From NCBI RefSeq assembly GCF_030252345.1, contig NZ_CP126980.1, positions 1,503,501-1,567,500 on the forward strand: a DNA stretch of 64,000 nucleotides, read 5' to 3'. Position numbers and translations under genes: made by a program. The notes under the pieces are model-generated. The model saw only the letters and a program-made list of their open reading frames with translations. It had not been told where the DNA came from and ran no database searches. How positions within the stretch are numbered: the stretch's first letter is position 1; every line of letters begins with the position of its first letter. This DNA comes from Actinoplanes oblitus. Lineage in GTDB: Bacteria; Actinomycetota; Actinomycetes; Mycobacteriales; Micromonosporaceae. Shown in pieces: positions 32,707-42,005 of this stretch.

Positions 32707-32712
32707 CATAAT
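32707..32712 (+). promoter_or_regulatory. Leaderless -10 box of the monooxygenase
   Basis: CATAAT ends six bases before the ATG at 32719, so transcription would begin at the start codon. No Shine-Dalgarno sequence precedes that ATG, which supports leaderless translation. Confidence 0.5.
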
Positions 32713-32718
32713 GAAGCG

Positions 32719-33882
32719 ATGAAGATCAATGTCATAGGCGCCGGGATCGGCGGCCTCAGCGCGGCACTGTCGCTGCTGGCCGCCGGTTTCGACGTGCGGG
32801 TGTACGAGCGGGCGACCGCCCTGAGCGAGGTCGGCGCCGGCATCCAGCTCAGCCCGAACGCCACCCGGGTCCTGCACGGGCTCGGCCTGGAGAAGGAGCT
32901 CGCGCTCACCGCCGTGAAGCCGCTGGCGTTCCACCAGCGCCGCTGGGACGACGGCCGGACGCTGCAGCGCGCGCCGCTGGGCGAGCCGGTCGAGGCGAGG
33001 TTCGGCTTCCCGTACTACCACATGCACCGGGCCGACCTGCTCGCCGTGCTGGCCGGCGCGCTACCCGCCGAGCGGCTCCACTTCGGACACCGACTGACCG
33101 GGATCACCGATCGCGGCGACCGGGTGAGCGCGCACTTCGCCGGGCACGCCGACGCCGACGCGGACGTGCTGATCGGTGCGGACGGCATCCACTCGCCGGT
33201 GCGGGCAGCACTGTTCGGGCCCGAGGAGCCCCGGTTCACCGGCTGCGTCGCGTACCGCGGGCTGGTGCCCGCCGACCGGGTGCGTCACCTGCCGCTCGAG
33301 GTGACGGTGGACGCCTGGCTCGGCCCCGGCCGGCACTTCGTGCACTACTTCGTCAGCGGCGGGCGGGTGCTCAACTTCGTCGCGGTGATCGAGCAGGACG
33401 CCTGGACGCACGAGTCCTGGACCGACCGCGGCGACCCGGCGGACGCGCTGGCCGCGTTCGACGGGTGGCATCCCCAGGTCCGCGAGATCCTCCGCGCCGT
33501 CGACGAGACGTTCGTCTGGGCGCTGTTCGACCGGGCGCCGCTGCACCGCTGGTCGCGGGGCCGGGTGACGCTGCTCGGTGACGCCTGCCACGCGATGCTG
33601 CCGTTCATGGCGCAGGGCGCGGCGCAGGCGATCGAGGACGGCGCCACGCTGGCCGCCTGCCTGGCCGGGGCGGGCGCCGACCCGGCCGGGGCGCTGCGCC
33701 GCTACGAGACCCGGCGGCTCGGCCGGACCGCCCGCCTGCAGGCCATGTCGGCGGCGAACAAGACCCGCTTTCACCTGCCCGACGGCCCGGACCAGCGGGA
33801 CCGCGACGCGGGACTGGCCGCCGGCGCGACCGGCTGGTCGTTCGACGCGATCGCCTGGCTCTACGAACACCAGGCCGGCTAG
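32719..33882 (+). CDS. FAD-dependent aromatic hydroxylase (salicylate hydroxylase type)
   Basis: 387 residues. Class A flavin monooxygenase motifs: dinucleotide fold VIGAGIGGLSAALSLLAAG with the acidic end VYERA, the DG motif GADGIHSPVR near 154, and the GD motif LLGDACHAMLPFMAQGAAQAIEDG near 290. These enzymes hydroxylate aromatic substrates using NAD(P)H and oxygen. Similarity is to the salicylate/6-hydroxynicotinate hydroxylase group, but the substrate is not determined. It converges with the radical SAM gene with a four-base overlap at 33879-33882. Confidence 0.87.
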   Translation: MKINVIGAGIGGLSAALSLLAAGFDVRVYERATALSEVGAGIQLSPNATRVLHGLGLEKELALTAVKPLAFHQRRWDDGRTLQRAPLGEPVEARFGFPYYHMHRADLLAVLAGALPAERLHFGHRLTGITDRGDRVSAHFAGHADADADVLIGADGIHSPVRAALFGPEEPRFTGCVAYRGLVPADRVRHLPLEVTVDAWLGPGRHFVHYFVSGGRVLNFVAVIEQDAWTHESWTDRGDPADALAAFDGWHPQVREILRAVDETFVWALFDRAPLHRWSRGRVTLLGDACHAMLPFMAQGAAQAIEDGATLAACLAGAGADPAGALRRYETRRLGRTARLQAMSAANKTRFHLPDGPDQRDRDAGLAAGATGWSFDAIAWLYEHQAG

Positions 33883-35672
33883 CGTCCGGGCACCGCCGGG
33901 GTCGCGAGCGCCAGCACCAGCGACCCGTCCCGGAAGATCAGGCCGCGCCTGGCGAACTCGGCGAGCACCTCGTCGACGAACTCCGGCCGCCGCAGGCGCT
34001 GATGGATCGCGGACACCCCGGTCGGGCGCTCGACGCAGGCCAGGTAAACCTCGGCAATCGCCCCGTCGAACGTGTACGTGCCGGCGCTCGCCGGGTGCCG
34101 GCTGTCCTGGATCTCCAGCAGGCCCGGCGCCGCCCGGTACGTCAGTGCCGGCCGCGGCTCCCGGGACCAGGCCCGGGACCAGTCGTCCACCGCGGCTTCC
34201 AGCGGGGCGTACACCTCGTCCGGCAGGGCGTCGCCCGACTCGTCGTCGAAGAAGTAGGCGAGCCGGTCGAGGTCGAAACCGGCCGGGTACACGTACCGAT
34301 AGCTCTTCTCCGGTGTTCTCTTCCGGACGGTCCGGAAGAGAGGGCTGAACCGTTCCAACCAGATCCGGCCGGAGCCCTCCGGCGGTCGCAGATGCGCCAG
34401 GTGCGGCACCACCGCCGCCTGCTCGGCGTAGTCAGCGGCGGTCTCGCCGGGGAAGCCCCAGAGGATGCTCCACGCCACGGTTATCCCGTAGTAACCGGCC
34501 CAGCGCAGCAGGTTCACGTTCTGTGCGGCCCGCACGCCCTTGTCCATCAGCCGCAGCACCGCCGAGCTGAGCGACTCCAGGCCGGGCTGCAGGCGGGTCA
34601 CCCCGGCGCGGGCCAGCGACCGCAGCTGCTCCCGGGTCAGGTTCGCCTTTGCCTCGTAGAAGAACTCGTAGTCATGGCGCCCGTCGGCGATCGCCGGGAA
34701 CAGCTCGGTGAGGTACCGCATGTCGAGGATGTTGTCGACGGCCTCGAAACGCAGCGTCCGATGCCGGCGGGCCAGCGTGTCCCACTCGGTCAGCAGCCGC
34801 TGCGGCGACTTGCTGCGGTAACTCATCGTGGTCGCGTTGAGACCACAGAACGTGCAGTGATGCTTGGCGCCCCACCAGCAACCCCGGGAACTCTCGAACG
34901 GCAGCCACACCTCGCGGCGCTGCGCCGCAGACAGCAGGCCGAGGCGCTCGGCGCGGGCGAAGTACTCGCGGTAGTCCGGCGGGGGCAGCGCATCGAGATC
35001 CTCTTGCGGGCGCGCGGCCGCCGTCACCTTCAGGCCGCTTCCCTCGCGGCGGGCGATTCCCGGTACGGTCGCCGCGTCCACGCCGTCGGACAGCGCGCGC
35101 AGCACCGCCGGGAACGCGGTGTCCGCCTCGCCGGCGACGATCAGGTCGATCGCCGTCACCCGGCGCAGCAGCTCGATGCCCATCTCGTCGTCGACACCGG
35201 CCCCGCCGAAGAGCGTGACCAGCCGCGGGTACGCCGCCTTCAGCCGCCGGGCCAGCGCGAACGACGCGGTGTTCTGCTGGAACGTGCAGGTGAAGCCGGC
35301 CACCTCGACCCGATCCCAGGGATGCGCCGCGACCAGGTCGTCGAGCAGCGCCGGCACGTCCTCGGCCCGGGCGCGCAGCAGCCGGTCCCGCCGCGCCCCG
35401 GTGATGCCTAGCTCGTCGAGCAGCCGGCCGTCCGGGTCGGGTGCCGCCGCGCCGAACGCCGCCGGGGCGAACAGCCAGTCGCCGAGCAGCGGGCCGCGCG
35501 CGTCGGCGACCGACCGGTAGAAGTCGGTGCCCACCCGGGCCGCGAAGTCCAGGTTGGCGTGCAGCGTGCCGACCGGGAAGCCGTGCGCGGCGCCGATCGC
35601 CCGCAGCAGGCCGAGCTGGATCGACGGGCGGTCCACGCTCATGAACGGCATGGCGATCAGCACGGTGCGCAC
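33879..35672 (-). CDS. RiPP maturation B12 radical SAM protein (rSAM C-methyltransferase class)
   Basis: 597 residues. N-terminal 200 residues are a cobalamin-binding Rossmann domain (VEVAGFTCTFQQNTASFALARRL, LFGGAGVDDEMGIELL, IVAGEADTAFP). The radical SAM centre is ESSRGCWWGAKHHCTFCGLN near 260, with the Cx7Cx2C spacing seen in the RiPP maturation radical SAM protein 1 group. A C-terminal domain of about 130 residues could include peptide recognition. Family members C-methylate ribosomal peptides or are linked to them. The 87-residue gene 14 bases upstream and the SARP regulator share its direction, so the three probably form one unit. Confidence 0.85.
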   Translation of the reverse strand: MRTVLIAMPFMSVDRPSIQLGLLRAIGAAHGFPVGTLHANLDFAARVGTDFYRSVADARGPLLGDWLFAPAAFGAAAPDPDGRLLDELGITGARRDRLLRARAEDVPALLDDLVAAHPWDRVEVAGFTCTFQQNTASFALARRLKAAYPRLVTLFGGAGVDDEMGIELLRRVTAIDLIVAGEADTAFPAVLRALSDGVDAATVPGIARREGSGLKVTAAARPQEDLDALPPPDYREYFARAERLGLLSAAQRREVWLPFESSRGCWWGAKHHCTFCGLNATTMSYRSKSPQRLLTEWDTLARRHRTLRFEAVDNILDMRYLTELFPAIADGRHDYEFFYEAKANLTREQLRSLARAGVTRLQPGLESLSSAVLRLMDKGVRAAQNVNLLRWAGYYGITVAWSILWGFPGETAADYAEQAAVVPHLAHLRPPEGSGRIWLERFSPLFRTVRKRTPEKSYRYVYPAGFDLDRLAYFFDDESGDALPDEVYAPLEAAVDDWSRAWSREPRPALTYRAAPGLLEIQDSRHPASAGTYTFDGAIAEVYLACVERPTGVSAIHQRLRRPEFVDEVLAEFARRGLIFRDGSLVLALATPAVPGR

Positions 35673-35686
35673 GGTGGTGCCGGCCG

Positions 35687-35950
35687 TCAGCGGCCGATCT
35701 TCATGACGGTGACCCGGACCGTGCGGCCGGCCGCCGGCTCCGGGACGAACGCGGCCTCGAACTGCTCGTCGACCGAGTCCACCGCGTCGACCTCGACGCT
35801 CACGCTCACCCTGGCGTCCTCACCGACCGAAGCGCGGATCGCGGTGATCAGGGCGCGCAGCAGGTCGGGTGCGGGCAGGCCGCCCTGCTCGACGGCCTCG
35901 GCGAGCGCGTCGATGTCGGTACGGCTGACGACTACCTCGTCCATGTTCAC
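35687..35950 (-). CDS. Small protein next to the RiPP radical SAM enzyme
   Basis: 87 residues. The first half is helical and acidic (SRTDIDALAEAVEQGGLPAPDLLRALITAIRASVG), leader-like; the second half is beta-type (ARVSVSVEVDAVDSVDEQFEAAFVPEP) and ends in RTVRVTVMKIGR. It could be the peptide substrate or a partner protein of the radical SAM enzyme. Against a substrate: there is no Gly-rich cleavage site and no obvious core with repeated modifiable residues. It lies three bases after the SARP stop. Confidence 0.6.
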   Translation of the reverse strand: MNMDEVVVSRTDIDALAEAVEQGGLPAPDLLRALITAIRASVGEDARVSVSVEVDAVDSVDEQFEAAFVPEPAAGRTVRVTVMKIGR

Positions 35951-35953
35951 CTC

Positions 35954-38722
35954 TCACGTGTCGGCCCGGGCGCGGACGGCCGCCGCGCCCGGATGGTCGA
36001 TCAGGTCGAAGAGCCCGGCCGCGGACCGCCAGGCGTCGCGGGCCGCCGCGACGTCACCGGCCGCGTGGTACGCGTCGCCCAGCGAGGCCGTGCTGTCCGC
36101 CTCGTTGTACCGGTCATCAAACTCCTGGTACAGCGCCACCGCTGTCCGGTACGCGTCGATCGCCTCCCGATGCCGGCCCAGGCGCTGGCTGGCGTACCCG
36201 AGGCTGTCCCACGTCTCGGCCTGCCCGAACCGGTCGCCGGCGGCGGACTGCAGGCGCAGCGCCGCCCGGCAGACGGTGACCGCCTCGGCGTAGTCGCCTA
36301 GCATCGCGTGGAACCAGCCGATCGCGTTCAGCCCCCGGCCCCGCCCGGCCCGGTGCCCGGCCGCGGTGAACAGCTCGACGGCCTGCTCCGCGTGCCGCAA
36401 CGCCTCCCGGTACCGGCCGCGCACCTCCAGCAGCCACGCCTGATGCCGGTGGGTGTGCGCCCGGCCGACGATGTCGCCCGCCTCCCGGTAGAGCCGCAGC
36501 GCCTCGGTCAGGTGGCCGTCGGCCTCGTCCAGCCGGCGCAGCCGCAGGTACGCGCAACCCAGGTACCGGTGGGCGAAGGCCGCCTTGGCCGGCTCACCGA
36601 GCCGCCCGGCGGCGTCCAGCGCCGCGGACAGCGCCTCGATCGAGTCGTGCCACCGGCCGTGGTACGACAGGTACCGGGTCAGCACCCAGGCCAGCTGCCA
36701 CACCGTCTCGTCGTCCGCGCCGCCGCGCAGCGCCGCGAGCATCACGTGGTACTCGGCGCCGAACCAGGCCAGTGCCTCCGGCTGCCCGGCCGGCCGCTCC
36801 GGCGTGGTGCCGGCCGGCAGCGGCGGCGGCCCGGCCGCCGGCTCGTCCCGCAGCGGGTTGAGCAGCAGGTCGGCGGCGTACGCGCTGTGCAGGTAGTAGG
36901 CGAGCACCCGGCGCCGGGTGGCGGCCCGGTCCGGCTCCGGGTCGAGCGTGCCGGCCAGCTCGGTGGCGTACGCCCGGAGCAGGTCGTGCAGCGTGTACCG
37001 GCCGGCCGCCCGCTCCAGCAGGTGCGCCCGGGTGAGCTCGTCCAGCACCGGGCGGACCGCGGCGACCGGCGCGCCGGCCAGCGCGGCCGCGGCCGGGGCG
37101 CCGAGGTCCGGGCCGGGATGCCCGGCCAGCCGCCGGAACAGCTGCGCCGCGGCCGGGCTCAGTTGCCGGTACGACCAGGAGAACACCGCACGCACGTTGC
37201 TCTCCAGGTCCGGATCGGTGAACTCGGCGAGCCCGCCCTGCGCCTCGCGCAGCTCACCGGCGAGCGCCGCGAGCGGCACCTCGGGTGCCACGGCCGCGCG
37301 GGTGGCCACGACGGCCAGGGCCAGCGGAAGCCGCCCGCAGCGCGTCACGATCTCGTCGGCGGCGCCGGGTTCGGCGGCCACCCGGCGGCCCCCGATCCGG
37401 TACGCCAGCAGGTCCCGGGCCTCACCGGCCGGTGGCAGCCCGAGCGCCAGCGGATGCGCGCCGGCCGTGGTGACCAGCCCGGCCAGCCGGTTGCGGCTGG
37501 TCACCACGGCGAGACAGCCGGGCGCGCCAGGCAGCAGCGGCCGGACCTGCTCGGCGTCGCGGGCGTTGTCGAGCAGGATCAGCACCCGCCGCCCGGCCAG
37601 CAGGCTGCGGAACAGGCCCACCCGGGCCGCCAGGCCGGCCGGGACGCGCTCCGGCGGCACGTCCAGCGCGTCGAGGAAGCCCCGGACCGCCTCGGCCGGC
37701 GTGACCGGGTCCCCGGTCGCGTCGAAACCGCGCAGGTTGACGTAGAGCTGCCCGCCGGGGAAGTGCCGCGCGGCACGGTGCGCCCAGTGCACGGCCAGGG
37801 TGGTCTTGCCGATGCCGGCCATCCCGTCGATGGCCACCGGCCGGGCCGGCGTCGCCGCGCGGACCGCGTCCAGCTCCCGCAGCTGCGCGGTGCGCCCGGC
37901 GAAGCCGTAGACGTCCGGCGGCAGCTGGGCCGGCACGGTCACCGCGCGGCCCGGCGGGGTGCGGGCCCCGCCGGGCGCCTCGCCGCGCAGGATCGCCTCG
38001 TGCAGGGCGCGCAGCGCCGGCCCCGGATCGGCACCCAGCGCCTCGGCCAGCCGGGTGCGCACCGCCGCGTACCGGTCCATCGCCTCGGCGTCCCGCCCGG
38101 CCAGGTGCAGCGCCTCCATCAGCAGCGCCTCCAGCGGTTCGGCGAGCGGGTACTCGGCGATCAGCGGTGGCACCGCCTCGATCACCGCGTCGGTGCGGCC
38201 GAGCCACAACTCGGCACGGGCCCAGGCGACGACGGTGTCGAGCCGGCGCTGCTGCCAGGTCTGCCGGACGCCGGCCGCCCAGTCACCGGTGAGTGCCGCC
38301 AGCGGCGCGCCGCGCCACAGGCTCAGCGCCTGGGCCAGCGCCGCCGCCCGGTCGGCCGCCGGGCGGTCCGGGTCCCGGCCAAGATCGGTGAGGCGGCCGA
38401 AGCGGTGCAGGTCGACCCGCTCCGGGTCGATGTCGAGGACGTAGCCGGCGTGCCGCCGGTCGAGCCGCCCAGGGTCGTCGTCGCCGAACACGACCGCCGT
38501 GCGGAGCAGCCCGCGGATCCGGCTGATGTGCGAGTAGAGCACGTTGCGGGCCTCGGCCGGCGGGTCGTCGCCCCAGACCCGGTCGACGAGCGTCGCGATC
38601 GGCACCGGCCGGCCCGGTTCGACGGCCAGCGCGGCCAGCACCGCCTGCTGCCGCGGGGTACCGGTGTCGAGTTGCCGGCCCGCGGCGAGCAGTTGGACCT
38701 CCCCGAGCAGCCGAACGTCCAC
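35954..38722 (-). CDS. SARP/AfsR-type regulator with NB-ARC and TPR domains
   Basis: 922 residues from the GTG at 38722. The longer frame to 38806 would begin inside the start codon of the divergent gene at 38805, so the GTG is preferred. Domains in order: OmpR-type winged helix (1-95, LLGEVQLLAAGRQLDTGTPRQQAVLAAL), bacterial transcriptional activation domain (about 100-250), NB-ARC ATPase (about 280-560, Walker A DGMAGIGKTTLA, LILLDNARD), and C-terminal TPR repeats (about 620-920). AfsR-like proteins activate secondary-metabolite genes when the ATPase and TPR parts sense a signal. It probably controls the rSAM unit, the divergent hemopexin operon, or both. Confidence 0.9.
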   Translation of the reverse strand: MDVRLLGEVQLLAAGRQLDTGTPRQQAVLAALAVEPGRPVPIATLVDRVWGDDPPAEARNVLYSHISRIRGLLRTAVVFGDDDPGRLDRRHAGYVLDIDPERVDLHRFGRLTDLGRDPDRPAADRAAALAQALSLWRGAPLAALTGDWAAGVRQTWQQRRLDTVVAWARAELWLGRTDAVIEAVPPLIAEYPLAEPLEALLMEALHLAGRDAEAMDRYAAVRTRLAEALGADPGPALRALHEAILRGEAPGGARTPPGRAVTVPAQLPPDVYGFAGRTAQLRELDAVRAATPARPVAIDGMAGIGKTTLAVHWAHRAARHFPGGQLYVNLRGFDATGDPVTPAEAVRGFLDALDVPPERVPAGLAARVGLFRSLLAGRRVLILLDNARDAEQVRPLLPGAPGCLAVVTSRNRLAGLVTTAGAHPLALGLPPAGEARDLLAYRIGGRRVAAEPGAADEIVTRCGRLPLALAVVATRAAVAPEVPLAALAGELREAQGGLAEFTDPDLESNVRAVFSWSYRQLSPAAAQLFRRLAGHPGPDLGAPAAAALAGAPVAAVRPVLDELTRAHLLERAAGRYTLHDLLRAYATELAGTLDPEPDRAATRRRVLAYYLHSAYAADLLLNPLRDEPAAGPPPLPAGTTPERPAGQPEALAWFGAEYHVMLAALRGGADDETVWQLAWVLTRYLSYHGRWHDSIEALSAALDAAGRLGEPAKAAFAHRYLGCAYLRLRRLDEADGHLTEALRLYREAGDIVGRAHTHRHQAWLLEVRGRYREALRHAEQAVELFTAAGHRAGRGRGLNAIGWFHAMLGDYAEAVTVCRAALRLQSAAGDRFGQAETWDSLGYASQRLGRHREAIDAYRTAVALYQEFDDRYNEADSTASLGDAYHAAGDVAAARDAWRSAAGLFDLIDHPGAAAVRARADT

Positions 38723-38804
38723 AGCGCGCCCCCGTACCCATGCTTTCCTGCGCCGCAAGGTGGCCGCAAGGTACGTGAGCAGGACAGGGGACGACCGTTC
38801 GGGC

Positions 38805-39551
38805 ATGACTGACCACCACCATCACCCGAACGGTGAGTGCGACACCACCGGACGCCACGGCATGCTGCTGTTCGGTGCCGGTCCGGTCTACCTGTCGCAC
38901 CTGCCGATGTACCACTGCCCGCATCACTTCCAGGTCCTGCTCGAGGCGGAACTGCCGGCCGGCGCGCTGGACACGCTGACCGCCGACCGGGCGCGGCACG
39001 GCGACGGGCAGTACACCTTCGACCCCGACCCGTTCCCGATCGCCGAGCTGGAGCCGGGGAGCGACGGCGTACCGGCCCGGACCACGCTGACCGGGACGGT
39101 GTTCCGTGGCCACTTCGAACGCGGCGGCACCCCGATCGTCAAGGGCGTGCCGGTGACCGTGCGGGTGGTCTGGTTCCGCGACCTCGAGGAGGCGGCGGCA
39201 TCCGGCGACGGGCTGCCGTACCTCTGCTTCGGCCGCGGCGAGCAGGTCTTCCTGGCCCACGAGCTGACCACCCGGCCGAACTTCGACCAGGTGCTCGCCG
39301 TCCGGTTCGTGCCCGGCACGGTACGCACCCAGGTCGGCCACCCGCTCGACGACGACGTCGCCGAACTGCGCTTCGCGCGGGCGCAGCCGGTCTCGTTCGG
39401 CCGCGACGACGGCGTCGACCGGCGGCTGCACGACGGCGAGGTCGCCACCGGCCTGTTCCGGCTGACCCGGTCGCCCAGCGCCGCCCGCGGCTTCAGCGTC
39501 GGCGTCGAGGTCGAGCGGGAGCTGTACCTCGAGATCGACGAACTCGCCTGA
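38805..39551 (+). CDS. His-rich cytosolic protein of the hemopexin operon
   Basis: 248 residues. It starts MTDHHHHPNGECD and has a second His/Cys cluster, YLSHLPMYHCPHHFQ (about 35-50), with a later RGHFERGG; these could bind copper or another transition metal. The rest is beta-rich. No signal peptide, lipobox or membrane helix. It is the first gene of a four-gene series (gaps of 13, 12 and 14 bases) divergent from the SARP regulator. Function unknown. Confidence 0.7.
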   Translation: MTDHHHHPNGECDTTGRHGMLLFGAGPVYLSHLPMYHCPHHFQVLLEAELPAGALDTLTADRARHGDGQYTFDPDPFPIAELEPGSDGVPARTTLTGTVFRGHFERGGTPIVKGVPVTVRVVWFRDLEEAAASGDGLPYLCFGRGEQVFLAHELTTRPNFDQVLAVRFVPGTVRTQVGHPLDDDVAELRFARAQPVSFGRDDGVDRRLHDGEVATGLFRLTRSPSAARGFSVGVEVERELYLEIDELA

Positions 39552-39564
39552 GGGGTGCGCCGCG

Positions 39565-41358
39565 ATGACCGATCAAGCGTTCACGGTGTCCCTCGACCCG
39601 GGCACACCACAGGTGAGACCCCTTTTCGCCATCTCGCCCTCGCTGCCGGAGAGCATCGAGGCGCAGCTCAAACCGGTACGGATCGCGCTCGATGTGGCGC
39701 CGTCGGCCTTCCCGGCGCGACTGGGCGGCTTCGCGAGCCCGGCCGATTCGCCGTACGCCCGGCGCAAGGGCGCGTTCGGCTGCGCGGTCCGGGGTTTCGG
39801 CGGTACCGCTGATCGCATCTGGTTCTTTCGTGGCAAGCGGTACCTGAGGTACTTCGAGAAGCCGGAACGCCGCGACGAGACGTCCGACTGGTTGCCGATC
39901 GCCGGCAACTGGAACCTGCCGCCGGCCTTCGCCAACCGGGTCGACGCGGTGCTCACCGGCGGCATCCCGCCGTTCGAGGGGCACGTCTGGCTGTTCAGCG
40001 GCGACCAGTACCTGCGTTACGACCCGAACGACGACGTCGTGATCATCGGCGCCCAGCCGATCGAGGGCAACTGGGGCCTGCCGCCGGAGTTCTGCTCCGA
40101 CCTGGACGCGGCGGTCCACGGTGTCGGCCCGTTCCTCGGCATCGTCTGGTTCTTCAAGGGCGGCAGGTACGTCCGCTACAACCTGCGGGACGACGTCACC
40201 GAGTTCGGCCCGGCCGACATCGGCCTGAAGTGGAACGGCTGGCCGGACGCCTTCGCCGACGGGGTGGACTTCGCGTTCTACGGCACCGGACCGCACGAGA
40301 ACCACCTCCACTTCTTCCGCGGCGACCAGTTCATCAGGTACGACCTGGACGCCGACCGGGTGGTGGACGGCCCGGTCAAGGCCACCGAGGGCTGGCCCGC
40401 CCTGGGCCGGTTCATGCCGGTGCCGCAGCTGTTCCTCGACGAGCGGTACAAGCTGTTCACCTTCCACGGCCAGCTGGGCAACGGCGGCATGGTCGACAAC
40501 AAGAAGATCGAGGCGCGCAGCCGTACCGAGGTCTGGATCATCACCCGCCGCCAGGAGCAGGTCGACACGAAGACCTCGTCGAACGTGCTGGAGAGCAACT
40601 CGCAGCAGGTCGTCGACAACTTCGCCGACCAGGTCCGGCGGGACGACGCCGAGCAGCGCAGCCGCGACGACTACGACTACGGCACCGATGCCTCGTTCCA
40701 CGGCGAGGCCGAGGCCACCGGCCTCACCGGCGGCGAGGTGGACGCCGACCTGCACGTGCGGGGCCAGACCCACGACGTGCGGTCGTCGTTCGCCAAGGCC
40801 GTCGGCAGACAGATCGACCGGGCCAAGCAGGAGTCGCAGGAGCGGCACACCCAGCAGGTCCGGATGGAGGAGAGCGACAAGAGCATCAACCAGCAGACGG
40901 AGATCGGTTTCCGGCAGGTGGTGGACAACGCGTCGAGCGCCGAGTCGCTCAACTTCGTGCTGTTCCAGCTCACCCAGGAGTACATCCTGGTGCTGAGCCT
41001 GGTCGACGCGCAGCTCGTCTTCCGCAACGGCGACGACCGGGCCACCGTCGCGGCCCCGATCCGGGACATGCGCCGGCTGCTCGACTCGGTCGTCGAGGAC
41101 CCGGGCGTGCGGGCGGACGTGGCGCGGGCGGTGACCGCCGCGCTGACCGCTGTCACCGACGCGACCACCGACACGGAGCGTTCCCTGCTGAACGCCGCCG
41201 GGACCGCTGTGGATCCCAAGGTGCGCACCACCTTCCAGGTCACCGACACCGAGGGCCGGCCGGTGCGCGCGATCGCCGTCGACGGCATCGTCGTCGGCGT
41301 GGACCGCCCGGTCGTCCTCACCCCCAACACCGCTATCGCCCCCATCGGCGTCTTCTGA
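39565..41358 (+). CDS. Hemopexin-repeat protein with helical C-terminal region
   Basis: 597 residues. Residues 60-300 hold four hemopexin-type blades: RIWFFRGKRYLRY (~85), HVWLFSGDQYLRYD (~140), IVWFFKGGRYVRYN (~192), HLHFFRGDQFIRYD (~247), each followed by a W/GLPxxF element that fills the propeller. Residues 330-480 are Gln/Arg/Glu-rich helices likely to coil (SNVLESNSQQVVDNFADQVRR), and the end is beta-rich. Bacterial hemopexin propellers mostly bind proteins or glycans rather than heme. No signal peptide is visible. Its partners are a lysozyme-like and an M23-like protein. Confidence 0.82.
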   Translation: MTDQAFTVSLDPGTPQVRPLFAISPSLPESIEAQLKPVRIALDVAPSAFPARLGGFASPADSPYARRKGAFGCAVRGFGGTADRIWFFRGKRYLRYFEKPERRDETSDWLPIAGNWNLPPAFANRVDAVLTGGIPPFEGHVWLFSGDQYLRYDPNDDVVIIGAQPIEGNWGLPPEFCSDLDAAVHGVGPFLGIVWFFKGGRYVRYNLRDDVTEFGPADIGLKWNGWPDAFADGVDFAFYGTGPHENHLHFFRGDQFIRYDLDADRVVDGPVKATEGWPALGRFMPVPQLFLDERYKLFTFHGQLGNGGMVDNKKIEARSRTEVWIITRRQEQVDTKTSSNVLESNSQQVVDNFADQVRRDDAEQRSRDDYDYGTDASFHGEAEATGLTGGEVDADLHVRGQTHDVRSSFAKAVGRQIDRAKQESQERHTQQVRMEESDKSINQQTEIGFRQVVDNASSAESLNFVLFQLTQEYILVLSLVDAQLVFRNGDDRATVAAPIRDMRRLLDSVVEDPGVRADVARAVTAALTAVTDATTDTERSLLNAAGTAVDPKVRTTFQVTDTEGRPVRAIAVDGIVVGVDRPVVLTPNTAIAPIGVF

Positions 41359-41370
41359 TCGGACAGTGAC

Positions 41371-41991
41371 ATGACACTCGAACCCGGCGACCACCTGTGG
41401 TACTGGGAGATCACCGGCCGCGTCTCGTTCGGCCTGAACATCCCGCAGGCCGAGTGGTTTCCCGGCTTCCAGGGCCCGACCGACTACCAGGGCCACGGCG
41501 CGGAGATCTACAACTACGTCGTCTACGAGTCGGAGATCGTCCGCGGCCGGCCGCACATGCGCCACCACCCCGGCACGTACGCCTGGCTGAACAACAACCC
41601 GGGCAACCTCACCGGGCAGCCGGGCGGCCCGGACTTCGGCCAGTACCCGGACAAGTTCAACTGGCACCACTTCCTGATCTTCCCGACCTGGGAGACCGGC
41701 TTCGCCGCGATCGCCCAGCTGCTGCGCGGTGGCGGTTACGCCGGGCTCACCCTGCTCGCGGCGTTCCAGAAGTACGCGCCGGCCTCGGACGGCAACGACC
41801 CGGCCCGGTACGCCAAGGACGTCGCGGCCGCGGCCGGCGTCGACGAGTCGGCGATCGTCGGCGACCTCGACGACGACCAGATGCTGATCATGCAGAACAA
41901 GATCACTGAGATCGAGGGCGCGGTGGCCGGCGAGACGTTCGCCTACGACGCGCCGGACCTGCCGGCCGAGATCGCCGCCCTACTGCCCTGA
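41371..41991 (+). CDS. Lysozyme-like/phage-structural-type wall enzyme
   Basis: 206 residues. The segment AWLNNNPGNLTGQPGG, then HHFLIFPTWETGFAAIAQLLRGGGYAGLTLLAAFQKYAPASDGND, matches a lysozyme-like domain of phage structural and peptidoglycan-processing proteins. The catalytic residue cannot be assigned with certainty. No signal peptide is present, so it would need non-classical export or act inside. The N-terminal 70 residues (HLWYWEITGRVSFGLNIPQAEWFPGF) are a separate beta domain. Confidence 0.62.
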   Translation: MTLEPGDHLWYWEITGRVSFGLNIPQAEWFPGFQGPTDYQGHGAEIYNYVVYESEIVRGRPHMRHHPGTYAWLNNNPGNLTGQPGGPDFGQYPDKFNWHHFLIFPTWETGFAAIAQLLRGGGYAGLTLLAAFQKYAPASDGNDPARYAKDVAAAAGVDESAIVGDLDDDQMLIMQNKITEIEGAVAGETFAYDAPDLPAEIAALLP

Positions 41992-42005
41992 GAGGACCCG
42001 TCATC

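Noticed and set aside
36308..38812. An 834-codon forward frame
   Set aside because: It is antisense to the SARP regulator, which has clear winged-helix, NB-ARC and TPR motifs.
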